Below, piece by piece: positions 37,151-48,419 of a stretch of 64,000 bases of DNA; within the stretch, counting starts at the first letter, position 1; every line of letters begins with the position of its first letter. A model generated the notes under the pieces. The model was not told the DNA's origin and made no database searches. It was given only the letters and a program-made list of their open reading frames with translations. The DNA lies in contig CM034113.1 in the NCBI GenBank assembly GCA_019914945.1, forward strand, positions 5,746,850-5,810,849. Direction: 5' to 3'. This DNA is from Typha latifolia (Eukaryota > Streptophyta > Magnoliopsida > Poales > Typhaceae). The translations under genes and the position numbers were made by a program.

Positions 37151-40149
37151 GAGGCATAATAAAAAATGAGTACTCTTCCTGCAAGAAATGTGGTGTGGAC
37201 TAGATAAATTCTGCAATATGTGTTGCTTATCCTCTGTGGAGACACCATAATTTACATATTAAGGGTTAACTTTTGTTGTATGCTTGCAATTTGATGAACT
37301 CTTCATCCCCATGCAGGTATGACTATTCTGGATATGGCCAATCATCTGGAAAGGTTTGTTGAAGTTCTATCTGATCTATTTCTGGTGCCACTCTACAGTC
37401 ATGTACTGGTTGAGCGTTACTTATATTGTAATAAACCAAATCTTCTCTTTCTACTTTCAGCCAACTGAACAGAACACATATTCTGATATTGAGGCTGCTT
37501 ACAAGTGCCTCATAGAGAACTATGGTGCTAAGGAAGAAGAGATTATCCTATATGGTCAATCTGTTGGAAGTGGGCCAACTGTGGATCTGGCCACACGCTT
37601 GCCTCGCTTACGAGCAGTTGTTTTGCATAGTCCTATATTGTCAGGCTTAAGAGTCATGTATCCTGTGAAACGCACATACTGGTTTGACATCTACAAGGTT
37701 AAGACTTCTCTTTAACTTTGAGTCATATGTCTTCTACTTGTTGCATGTCCCATAGGGTTTTATTAAATTCTTGTTTCTATCCTTTTTCCAGAATATCGAC
37801 AAAATCCCGCTAGTCAATTGTCCTGTTCTGATAATCCATGTAAGTATCTCCATCCTAGCATTCTATGTTCCTCTTGGTATAATACTAAGAAAAATAATAG
37901 AAGAGCGATATTACTTGAATATGTTATAACTATTAATGAGTGATAATTAAGCATTTTTTATAAGTTACTTATTGATGTTAGATTGTATTTGCTTGTTATG
38001 ATCTCATGCTATAAGGCAAGCTTCTAGTTACTAAATAAAGTAGCATGATTTTGTGCCAATGTTCACGTTTTTGGTAAAGCAAAGTTGTTTTATAAGATCA
38101 ATTTGTTGATAAATATGTATTCTTAATGATTTTCCTCCTTGTTTGACAAAATCTAGTGGCTTTGAAGTCTCAAACCCAATTTGTGTTTATGTTCAATAGT
38201 CTCCTCTCAAAATGTATTTGATTAAATCGGAGCTTCTTTGTTAATCTTTGCTGCTTTTAGATTCATGAAATGACCTTCATTTTCATTCCAATGTTCCAGA
38301 TTGTCTAACTAAAAGTGTTTATGTAAGCTGCTGACTTTGCAACTTTATTTGTAGTCTCATTCATTTGCCTTATTGCCTAATATCTTTAAATTCCAAGTTT
38401 CCCTCCTGAAACCTGTGTGACCTCTTTGTCATAGAATTCACGTTTTCATTTCCAATGACCCAAATGTTATTTTTCTCTCTGAAAAAAGAGACTGTTATTT
38501 TCAGTATTATTACATAATCATTAGCTCTTGACTCTCTGTTGGAATAGTAACACCCCTTGCCTTTCAACTTGAAACATATAGCTTCAATCAGATGAAGCTC
38601 ATTAAATATTTTGATATTATTCTGTTGCAGTTTCCTAAGAGAAAAATGGGTCTCTATAAGTCACAATTTGGTTGCTATAATCTGACACTTGAAAACAATT
38701 ACCAGTAACCATCTTGATGGTTCTTAGCAGCATCAAGTTGTTAGGAACAGTTTGAGTTGTAAATCATGGGATGCATTGAATTTTACAAGATTGTGATTTG
38801 CATTTTCAATAGTACAAATTTTGCTAATTTCACTAAGATTAAAAGAATAGAATGTTGTAGAACGCAGTGTACATAACTAGTGATGTAAGAAACTATTGCA
38901 TTTGGGAATAATCTACTAGCATCATTGATTATGTAGCAAGATTTAATGAAATATAAGATCTTAGTTTAATGATAATAGAATTTGCAGGAAAGATCATATG
39001 ATAAACTAGAAGAAAGAGAGGACGGGAGATAAGTATGACTTAAGAATTGGCAAACATAAAATATTTATGGAACTTTTAGTTTATGCTTTATATGATTTTC
39101 TCCAATTGATGACCCATACCTTTCATTATCTTCTAAAGACACTTCCATACAAAAATCAAGTAACTTCGACAATCTGCAAACTGAATTGCAAAACAAGTAC
39201 TGTACTACTGTTGTGTTATTTATCAATTTAGCACTTGACTGTTCAATGCATACATTTCTTGAGATTTGAGAGAATTTGTATACTTATGTAGTTGCAGAGT
39301 TGATAATTAGATCAGAGCGTATTATGTTCAGAATGCCTTTTTCATGTCCTACAATTAGTTTACCTTTACAAACATGTCGCTATTGCTTAGGGAACATTAA
39401 ATTCATCTCCCATATATTTATAATGCATTTATCATGGTATCAACTTCAAAATTAAGGATTTCCAAATAGGTATATGATAAGACAATGCAATCTTAGATAT
39501 TTTATTGGATTTAATTAGTAAATGTTAATGGAAAGTTGGAAACTCTTTGTGTCTGCACTTAAGGTTGATGCATTCTGGGTTCATATAGGCCATCTTCAGA
39601 TTTCCTTGACACAAAAATGTTTTATGACTTGATACACTACTAATCATCCTTTTCTGTTTTTATCGACAGGGAACCTCAGATGAAGTTGTGAGTTGGTCGC
39701 ATGGTAAGCAGCTTTGGGAACTTTGCAAGGAGAAATACGAACCACTGTGGCTTAAAGGAGGAAAGCATTGCGACTTGGAACTCTTTCCAGAATATATTAG
39801 ACATCTTAAGAAGTTCATATCTACAGTCGAAAGATCACCATCCCACAGGAATGCTTGGAGGAAAAGCACAGACCGGTTTGAACCTTCTAGGAGGAGCACT
39901 GACTGTTTTGAACCATCGAGGAAGAGCACAGATCGGAGAGACAAATCAAGGCCTAGCATAGAGAAGTTCAGAAGTAATGATTACAGATACAGCAATGTGG
40001 AGAAGTTGGACAAACTAAAGTTCTCATTTGACCATATTGAGAAGTCTAGGAGGAGTGTAGATTGCATTGAGAAGTCCAGGAAGAACATGGATCAGCTAGA
40101 CCGAGGTCGAAAGAGTGTTGACAGGTTGGAAAGACTATGGGCTGGGTAA
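34129..40149 (+). CDS. ABHD17: ABHD17-like alpha/beta hydrolase (predicted protein S-deacylase), five exons
   Basis: Exons 34129-34430, 37317-37353, 37461-37697, 37792-37839 and 39670-40149 join in frame through GT-AG introns into 367 residues. Family members remove palmitoyl groups from membrane proteins in animals and, as ABAPT proteins, in plants. The fold is complete: HGNAADLGQ (oxyanion-side loop) in exon 1, [11 protein letters not shown] in exon 2, nucleophile Ser147 in GQSVGSG, acid Asp212 in TSDEVV and His241 in GGKHCDLE. The start MGGVTSS is the usual plant N-terminus and fits an N-myristoylation site; an in-frame GTG upstream is not a likely start. Residues about 270-367 form a charged C-terminal tail of imperfect repeats around [11 protein letters not shown]. 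The first intron is 2.9 kb. Confidence 0.93.
36783..36848 (+). repeat. 28-bp tandem repeat in ABHD17 intron 1
   Basis: Two full units of TTGATCGTATATGCATCTTT plus GTAAGTGC (36,783-36,810 and 36,811-36,838) and a partial third. Confidence 0.85.
37113..37146 (+). repeat. (TA)n microsatellite in ABHD17 intron 1
   Basis: Uninterrupted TA run of about 17 units, 170 bp before exon 2. Confidence 0.9.
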
Positions 40150-40985
40150 CTTTTGACCTTATACGTAGCTTGGTCATGTTTGGGTAATTGGTTTGTGCAT
40201 TAATTTATCTTTGCTAATCATGTACTTTGTTTGTGGATGTTACATAAAAGTCTGTTGGCATCGCAAAAGGGGGGAAAGCTAATCGGCAACCAAATGTATT
40301 TCTTTGTTACAGTTCAATGGCATCTTTCATGAAAAATCGTTTGCATACTGAATTTTCTTTTATTCTTGAAGTCCAATTCTATTATCCTTAACAAATCTGC
40401 ATTTTGTTTCTGGATGATATATTTTAGATTGATATCTTTCGACTACAGTGATGTTATGTTGTAATAATTTCTAAGACCTAGGGACTTGAATTTTAAATAG
40501 CTAACTCAGAACTTCAGAAATGTGAGATTTGTATACAATGAGAAATAAGGTCAGTGAGCAATATTGTGATAAGCTTTTCTTATTATCTAAAAATTTTTTC
40601 CTCTCTTTCCTTTTCAGCAGCAGCAGGAAGCTTTTTTAATTAAATTTTTTTTTTTGGGTGCTCTATTCTTTTGCTTTATAAGTGGCTATTCTTTTGTTGC
40701 AAATTAAGAGCTTGATGGATTTATAGGAAGTCTGAAATGGTTGATCAGGTGCTATTCCTAATCTACGTAACTGTAATCTCCATTTGCTATAAAAGAGTGG
40801 CATCTCTGTAGTGCTTAAGAACTAGCTAGAATATGAAAATTGTTGATCATTTTGTTGATTATAAATGAAAACATGGCTGAGCTCCACATCCTACAAATTG
40901 GACAAAGGGGCTTAAAGATAATTTTCATTTTGTATAGGTAGATAGATCATGGTAGGAAATCTTTCCCATGGCCTAACTTTCGTAA

Positions 40986-41025
40986 GAGTTTTCAATGGAG
41001 GGCTCTATATTTATTATTTAATTAG

Positions 41026-41116
<91 letters not shown>

Positions 41117-41620
41117 TAAATCACTTAATAAGTCATCTTAATGTTATTATTTTTTAATAAAAAATATATTATTAGAAAACTCTCATCGATATCTTTATAA
41201 TAATTCTAATATTTAATAATCTCAGAAATAATTTTAAATTACTATTTTTTTAATTAAAAACATCAAAATTATATTACACAAAATTAAAATAAAATATTTA
41301 AAATAACTTAAATAATTTAATATTAGACTTATTTTAAAAATCTTGATGAGAGCATTCTAATAGTGCTATTTTTATTAAAAATTGATTAGCAAAACTAATT
41401 ATATATTCAATTTAATTATATTATTTAATAAAGGATACAAATGAAATTTAAATTTTTGGATTTAAGCAAAATTGATATTTCTAAGAGTTAAATAGTATTA
41501 AAGCTGGGCTCTAAAATTTTAGATGGGGCTCCAAATTTGGAGCTCCACGGTAGCCGACTCCAAATTTGGAGCCCCACCAAGCTCCAAATTTAGAGTTTTG
41601 GAGCCCGATTAGAGATGTTT
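40986..41620 (-). mobile_element. Tourist-like MITE, copy 3 (inverted relative to copies 1 and 2)
   Basis: Flanked by TAA on both sides (40,983-40,985 and 41,621-41,623), which is TTA on the element strand. The right terminus on the minus strand is AAACATCTCTAATCGGGCTCC, matching copy 2. It contains the family core GTGCTATTTTTATTAAAAATTG and several CTCCAAATTTGGAGC motifs at the right end. About 635 bp, expanded by a TA run at 41,030-41,113. Confidence 0.8.
41030..41113 (+). repeat. (TA)n microsatellite inside MITE copy 3
   Basis: About 41 uninterrupted TA units. The homologous position in copies 1 and 2 has only 6-10 TA units, so this run expanded here. Confidence 0.95.
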
Positions 41621-42229
41621 TAAGAACTTCTTGGACTTAGGAGGACAAGCAACTTACCAAATCCTTTTTCACCCACTCCAAGCTTGCCTTCTTGGGCCTT
41701 TGAGAAAGGCATAAAGGTTTTTCGTGTTTAAGCCATCGCTGACATGGACACCAGGCAACCTAAAAAGAGTCTTACAAATAAGTTACATAATGATTCTTTC
41801 AAGATCTGAATTTATCACATGAAGCAATCCGCACAACCGAGGAAAAATATTCTCCCGTAGTTAGAAAATTACGAAACCAAGTGGGATCGATCCGTAACTT
41901 CCTGATCTACGTTTCATATTTACGCCCTTTGCAGATTCGAACTACAACTATGACGAAAATACGATATAGTGCGAATTATAATGGTGGTGATGGGTGGAGT
42001 GGATGATAGGATTATGAATGATAATGAAGATGAGGATGAATTGTTGATATTGTTTAAGAGATAATGACAAAGGGGAAAAAGTGGTCAAGATCCCAAGAGG
42101 GAAGACTCGACAGACGAGGGAGATTAAAAGTTAGATGAGACATTGCCAACGAAAGAGTTGGCTAGTTGGTGAAGTGGGAGGAGGGAGATTAGGGTAGAGA
42201 GACTAGAGAGATGATAGAGGAGAAAAAAA

Positions 42230-42470
42230 ACCAATACTCATTCAGCATAATAATTTTGGCTGCCATCCACACCTTTATAGAAGCTAGCCAACAAGCCAAA
42301 ATAATAATTATTAACCCTAATTCTAGTGGACTTCCGCCGTTTGCGTTCGAATGCACCCGACCATATTCGAATGCACAAAAATCGTTCTCAATCGATGCAA
42401 ACCTGATACAAACGTTCCAATCCAATACAAGAGGCAGAGAAGATCTCAACTCCCATTGGAAATGAAGGTG
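42230..42470 (-). repeat. possible LTR remnant with TTCGAA motifs
   Basis: Two TTCGAA hexamers (42,346-42,351 in GCGTTCGAATGC, and 42,366-42,371) lie about 75-95 bp upstream, on the minus strand, of a TATA-like TATAAAGG at 42,272-42,279. This is the same layout as in the LTRs at 16.2, 21.6 and 24.0 kb. No terminus or coding part was recognised, so the call rests on the layout alone. Confidence 0.3.
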
Positions 42471-43208
42471 ATAACCTCATAGTTAATAGAGATGCAGTCA
42501 AAGAAAAGACAAAAGGTAAATGATGATATAACTCATCCAAAGGATAGATAGAACCTTAATAAAGCGAAGCTCCAAATGAAGGTCATGGGCTGACATATTT
42601 ACTACGCACCCCTCTAGCATCATGATCATTTAAGAATTTGTACACATTTTTAACAAAGTGTCCCATCTAACAAGGTGAAGGTTTAACTTGTCCACACTCT
42701 TCTCGCAAAGGAACGTATTAGGAGTCCTAAGATAGGATGAATGTTTCTAGCATGCAGTATTCTTATTGGCAGAGAAATAAATCAAAATGTCATCAGCATA
42801 GAGAGATGATTAAGGGACTCCTCTTGACTGTTAGAAAGAGGAAAACTCACAATTAACCTAGATCTAGACACAACATTAAGGAGGCAATATAGAACTTGAG
42901 AACAAAGAAAGAATAAATAAGGAGATAATGTGTCTCCTCAGCGAATCCAACAACTTGGGAATAATCCACTCGGTTTGTCATAAATTAAGACGAGTAACTG
43001 GGAGAAGAGATGCAGGTAAAAATCCACTCACACCGTTTGCTACGAAAACTCATATAGTTAAGAGTCTAAATGATAGCCTTCTAGCTAAGTCGGTCATAGA
43101 CTTTTTCTCATTTTAGTTTTACTATTAGCATGAGGAGCTAAATCTACCAATACTAACCGAGTGAGCCAACTCTTGGTGACTAGAATATTATCACCAATAT
43201 TTTTACCG

Positions 43209-43472
43209 TGTAATAACCCAAGTAAAGTAAAAAAAAAAATTATGGGCACGACGAGATCAGCCACACTGTGGCCGGCCTCATGCCCATGCAAGCTGCTCAC
43301 GAGCTTGCATGGTGGGGCGCCACGCGCCCGCGGCCGTTGGCCCCAGCGGGCCCCGACACCGCCGCTACCCCTCCTCCACCGCTTTCTCTCTCTCTCTCTC
43401 TCACTCTCGACCACCCTCTCACTCTACTCTCTCTCTATACCGACATCTTCCTTAGAGCCGCCGCCGCCGGTG

Positions 43473-43515
<43 letters not shown>

Positions 43516-46063
43516 CGAGGTCGGGTTCGTCGGAGCCGAGCCGCCGGAGAGAGGCCAGCCGCTGGCTAGCTAGCAGCGGCCGGTGCCCTCCCCGCCAGCC
43601 CGGGTCTGTACCTCCCTCCTCTTCTTCTCTTCTCTTCTCCTTTTCTTCTTCCTTCTTCTGCTTCCTTTTTCTTCCTTCTTCCTTTCTTCTTCTTCTTCCT
43701 CAGATGCTTCTTCTCTTCTTATTTTCTGCAACAGTGCTGGGCCGGCCAAGCCCAGCACTAGTACTAGTGATCCCTTATTTTTTTATTAATTTTTATTATT
43801 TATTATTTTAGTTAGGTATTTCTGTCTTAATTAATACAAATATATTTAGACATTATTTATGTTAATACATATTCATCATTATGATTATTGTTAATTATAC
43901 TTAATTAATAATTAATTAGGTTATAAACTATTACACATAAATATAGGTAATACTTATATTTATTTAGTTAGTTATTTACTTATATGTATATTAGATTAAT
44001 AGATAGATTTGTAAATTATAATTATTAGATTTATATTCTAATATTCTTATGATATACATTTTAAGTAATTCTCTTAATTTATTATATATTATTATTTTTG
44101 TAACAAATAAAATACTAGGCTTATGTATTTATTTATTATTTTATAAAGTAATTTCTAATTAATCAAGATATAATTATAGTTAGGTTTTCATCTATATTTA
44201 TATTTTTATTTTTATTTGTAATTAAAAATCTAACTAGTTATAAAGATAAGCAGAAATTCTAAAACCTTCTAAATTATTATTTATTACATGAACGAATTTT
44301 AATCAGATAAACAGCTAACATTGTACTACTTAAATAATTTCAGATTCCGACCCCCCTGTTCAAGACCCCATGGACTTAGCTATCGAGGCTTGATCGTTGT
44401 CGTAGCAACGTGAATGAGTGGTTGTTTGGTAATTATAGTGATGGTGAGTTATCTTATCCCTAGACGTCTTTCTCAAATTATGTTATATTATATATTATGT
44501 ACATGCATGTTTTGGCCTCCAACATTATTGTATAATTTTATCTAGAGATGATTACAGTCGAGCATATTTTATCATGCATTTGATTATGCAGATCTGGAAT
44601 ATGAGTACATTGGTAATATATATAGAGATGATTAGAGATGATTATACTATTATGATTGTATACCGAGTTGATTTGTAGCATGAGTATGCATGTGATAGAT
44701 TAGCATGAGTATGTATATGTTGACGATATAGTTGGAGACTATATTGCATCATTTTCTCTTGATTCCTATTCCACCTAAATTTCTGTTATACATTGACTTA
44801 TTATCATACTGGATATATGCATATGATCTGACATTTAGAAGGAAAACATGAAATGTGATTGATAGGATAGTTGATAAAAAGCGTGAGGATACCCGAGTGG
44901 GCGCGAGGGTTAGGACGCGCTTGGTGGATGATTGATCACTTGACATAGTCGCGGTCTTGTTGGCCTTACGTCCGAGGTTGTTAGTTTGTGTGCGCAGCAG
45001 ACATTTGGACACATGTCATTCGCTAGGGGATATGTGGCGAGTTATCCTTACGAGATTTCTATCAGCTAGAAGGGTGCCTGGTCTGGATGGATGTTGATAC
45101 CCTTAGTAGATGGCAGGGTATGGTTATATTTGAGATACTCCTTGCGAATGACAGAGTATGCTCAGAGCCTTCGGGCATGATGTTGAGACCAGGTACTGGG
45201 TGTTGACTGTGCACAGTGGTCTAATATGATGATATTATATCGAGGTGTCGGTAATGATTGTGATGTTGAGAAATGCATATGATTTCATTATCATTTGGTT
45301 ACCTAATTATCGAGTGATCAAGATGCATCATATATGGTTGTATTTAATATCATAGCATGGCCATGATCGGCATGCATCTTGTGTCATATTTGAGAGAGAG
45401 AGAGTTATGATGATGATATAACATGGAGATTTATTTATACATTATCGAGGATTACATATTTTATTAGTTATGACGTGACATGTTATCTACTGTTCATTTA
45501 TATTATTGATGATACATTCACATATTCATTCATGGCATGATGCTCTTTTGGCTTCACCGATTCGGGGTAAGGTCTATTCACTAAGCCTTTAGCTCATGAC
45601 TCTCTTTGTTTTCTCCTTTCCAACAACCCAGGGGAACGAGTGGAGTAGGATACTCCCTTAAAGGCCTTACCAGTGAGTGAGGAGTAGAGTGTGGTTAGTG
45701 TTATATGCTAGATGAGTTATCTTATCTGATGTATTAGTGGACATCCTCCAAAATGTGTATGTATTCTTGTCTTACATTTTAGCAGGTGACTTTGTACTTG
45801 TATAATTATGTATATACCACTATTGTGTATATGTGGTTGTGAAAAACTCTTGAAGATATGTTGTGGCCTATGTGGGGCCCAAATAGAGTTATCTGTATAC
45901 TGTTGATAGTTAAACTTGAGTTATTCTTAGTTTAGATATTGTGGATAAAATTATGAGGTTGATATAGGTTTATTTGATTGTTAGTAACCGATCAAATGGT
46001 CAGGTGCCATACATGTGCCATGTAGACTCGTGCCATGCACGTATTTAGGGTTTGGGTGTTACA
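43209..46063 (+). mobile_element. solo LTR, 2,855 bp, with 5-bp target duplication TACCG
   Basis: Begins TGTAATAACCCAA and ends TTGGGTGTTACA, so the ends form TG...CA inverted termini. TACCG occurs directly before (43,204-43,208) and directly after (46,064-46,068). No internal retrotransposon sequence, primer-binding site or second LTR adjoins. It is homologous to the reverse-oriented partial LTR at 16,938-19,431. Near the 5' end are CT repeats and a 10-bp perfect hairpin stem (43,285-43,294 with 43,302-43,311). Apparent open frames in the CT-rich part are repeat artefacts. LTR length suggests a large gypsy-type family, but without internal sequence the superfamily is inferred. Confidence 0.9.
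43285..43311. repeat. perfect hairpin near the solo LTR 5' end
   Basis: CATGCAAGCT and AGCTTGCATG form a 10-bp perfect stem around the 7-base loop GCTCACG. Confidence 0.75.
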
Positions 46064-47439
46064 TACCGGCCACAAAAAGAGCTTGCTCTGACCTAATTAA
46101 CCCACTCAAAAAGGTTTCAATATATTAACCAAGATTTTAATTAAGCAAAATCACAAATTTTTTAAGATTATCCTTCTTAGCGATTAGAGTGACATATTTA
46201 GACTCATTTTAGAGTTAACAAGAACTCATTTTTTTATCATTCATGAGTCCGAAGAATATAGGCTAAACAAATTGTCAACCCTCTTTAAATACAGAGGCAT
46301 TCAAACTCCATCAAATTTTAACTAAGATAGTAAGATGGTATAGTCTAGGCTTCACAATATGTGCGTCACCGAATAATTATTCCAAACTAAATACTATTGA
46401 GAACTGTTTCAAGCCGTCGCGCTGTTGAGCTGCTCATCTAAGCTAACCGCACTGCAGAGTCATCAATCAAGTCGAACCGTTGAGCCAAGCCATCAAACTA
46501 CTAAACAATTTTCTCTATAATAATTATTTGAAATTGGAGTCGATTCCTTAATCACAAAGAAGGGTACCTATAACTCAATAAAGCCAAATCATTAAAAGAA
46601 ACCACAAAATGATTTGCGATAGGTGGAAGCCCGAAGCAGTCCAATGAGCCCTCTATACTTACAACCTATAAACCATCAGGCCTAATAGTTTTACCACAGG
46701 GCATACTCCAGAAGCATTCTTGATCTTAACAAAAATCACAAGCTGCACAAGACACACTCAGCTCCATTCAAGGTAGGGAGCATAGGCCAATTCATAGTGG
46801 ATACGTCAGATTTAAGCTTAGCACCCCACAAATCATTATAAAAGCCTAAAAATTCTCCAGCAACCAGAGCAGGATCATCCACAACATTACCATGCATAGA
46901 ATGAATAGTAGTAATAGCATTATGTCTCCTCCTTCAAGTAGACACAGATAAAAGAATTCTGAGTTTAAATCACCATTAACGACCCATCTATGCCTAGATT
47001 TCTACACCATTTAATATAGATTAAACGACTAACGAAAGCATACTGATCATAAAATGCATTTAGTAAATTAAAATAAGAATCAAAAGCCTTATCCATAGCC
47101 TCTGCATTTTCCAAGTGAGTGAAGAGTGAATGGAAGAGAAGTAATGAAACTTCCAGGCTCTGAGATGGCTTCTTGCTGCCTTATCCTCTCCATTGATAAT
47201 ATTTTTATCCTTCTCTCTCATACACCCACCTATTTCCTCCCTCTTCTCTCTATTAATTTCTGAATATGTCAACCACCTAAAAATTAAGTGATTACTTTAG
47301 AAACAATTCCTAGTTTAATCACTTGGACGATGACCCAAATTATGTGGTTTTTAGATACTTCAGATGTTAATTTCAAAGCATCCAAACGCACTAAAGAAAG
47401 ACTTATTTACATTAGTCTCTCATTTGACACTGCCAATGA

Positions 47440-47950
47440 GAAAAACTAATACTTAACTATCATACCTCTTGCATCTTCTCAAATTGCCCCTTATCTACCA
47501 ACATCATTATACGTCACATCAGGCTCCTCCTTTACATACCGTCACCACTGTAGCACTTGGGATGAATTCTTTCGGTGGCAAAGGAATCTGAATTGATACT
47601 TATTTCTATCAACCCTATTGAAAAAAAAGGAGAGAATTAGACAAAGCTTTCATAGACAACCAAGGCCGAAAACTTCCGCGAGCTTGTCTTGTAATTCTAG
47701 GTTTGCATGATAAAAATGCTGAAACAAGTAATCCTTTTTTGACTAATTGTGAAGGATTTTCTACCTCAATGAACATGTCCTTGATGTGAACAATTCTAAA
47801 TTTTAGAACTGTTGCATTTGGCTTCAGGTAGAAAATAAATTGAGCAGTAAACTTCATCCATAAATGTCATAGAAGGACAGTGAGCAATTTCCAAACGACT
47901 GATTTGAAGGTAGTGAAATTAAGATAAGCAGCATTCTTCAATATTAGGAG
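47440..47950 (-). pseudogene. RPT1: RPT1 pseudogene fragment (second partial copy)
   Basis: Same order of sequence as 49,069-49,580, including intron sequence. The minus strand reads VDRNKYQ, then with a frameshift IQIPLPPK, then another and EEPDVTYNDVGR, which is the linker before the AAA domain in RPT1. Only this exon and flanking intron are present. It lies about 1.6 kb from the fuller copy, in the same orientation. Confidence 0.75.
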
Positions 47951-48419
47951 GAGAAATTAGTGAAATATTAAATTTTTACATAAATCGCTGAACTGAAAAA
48001 ACGACTTATCTTTTGAAGTAATTGTCTAGTTCAACAATTTTTAACTCACCTAGTTTTATGTTTGTTTTGAAGTGTTAAATACATGAAAATGATTGATGGC
48101 AGACTTAAAATAGTAAAAAGAAACTCTCCACTGTTCTGCCTAACTAACAAGAAATGCATAAAGAAAAAAAAAAGGTTAATAGTAACCATATTGTTAAATG
48201 TCTCATGAACAAGATGAGATCTTCAAAAAGATGCAATAATAACTCTATTTCTGCACAATCGGCAGATAAGTTGAGGGGGCATTTTCCTAGGCTTGATTTA
48301 TGCTACAACTTTTTATTATAATATAGAATTGGGAACAACAACATAAAAAAAAAAAGAAGAGGAAAGCACGGAAGATCAATCTTTGTGAAAAGTTAGCAAC
48401 AAATAACCAATGGAACATA
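47951..48419. other. AT-rich sequence between the two RPT1 pseudogene copies
   Basis: No exon-like sequence was recognised here. It includes poly-A tracts near 48,162-48,174 and 48,343-48,358. The expected C-terminal RPT1 exons should follow the exon at 48.5 kb on the minus strand but are not present. Confidence 0.5.

Larger units (their letters stand above)
42500..47280 (-). mobile_element. LINE (non-LTR retrotransposon), RT region, split by a solo LTR
   Basis: Minus-strand LINE ORF2 remnant in two blocks, 47,280-46,064 and 43,208-42,500, separated by the solo LTR at 43,209-46,063. From the 5' side it gives the region before RT (RWVVNGDLNSEFFY, then RRRHNAITTIHSMHG at about 46,945-46,900), MPCGKTIRPDGL (46,669-46,704), TLIAKKDN (near 46,180), IRSEQALFVAG up to the LTR, then KNIGDNIL after it, GDTLSPYLFFLC (42,911-42,937) and the catalytic YADD (42,789-42,800). 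Frameshifts and stops are frequent. The endonuclease and ORF1 are not recognised and both ends are truncated or too worn to define. Confidence 0.82.

Noticed and set aside
43161..43811. Overlapping long open frames of 216 and 101 codons in the CT-rich part of the solo LTR
   Set aside because: They consist of translated CT repeats and GC-rich LTR sequence, start in LINE sequence outside the LTR, and have no domain.
47615..47857. 80-codon minus-strand open frame in the RPT1 fragment
   Set aside because: It overlaps intron sequence shared with the other RPT1 copy and does not match RPT1 protein in that frame.
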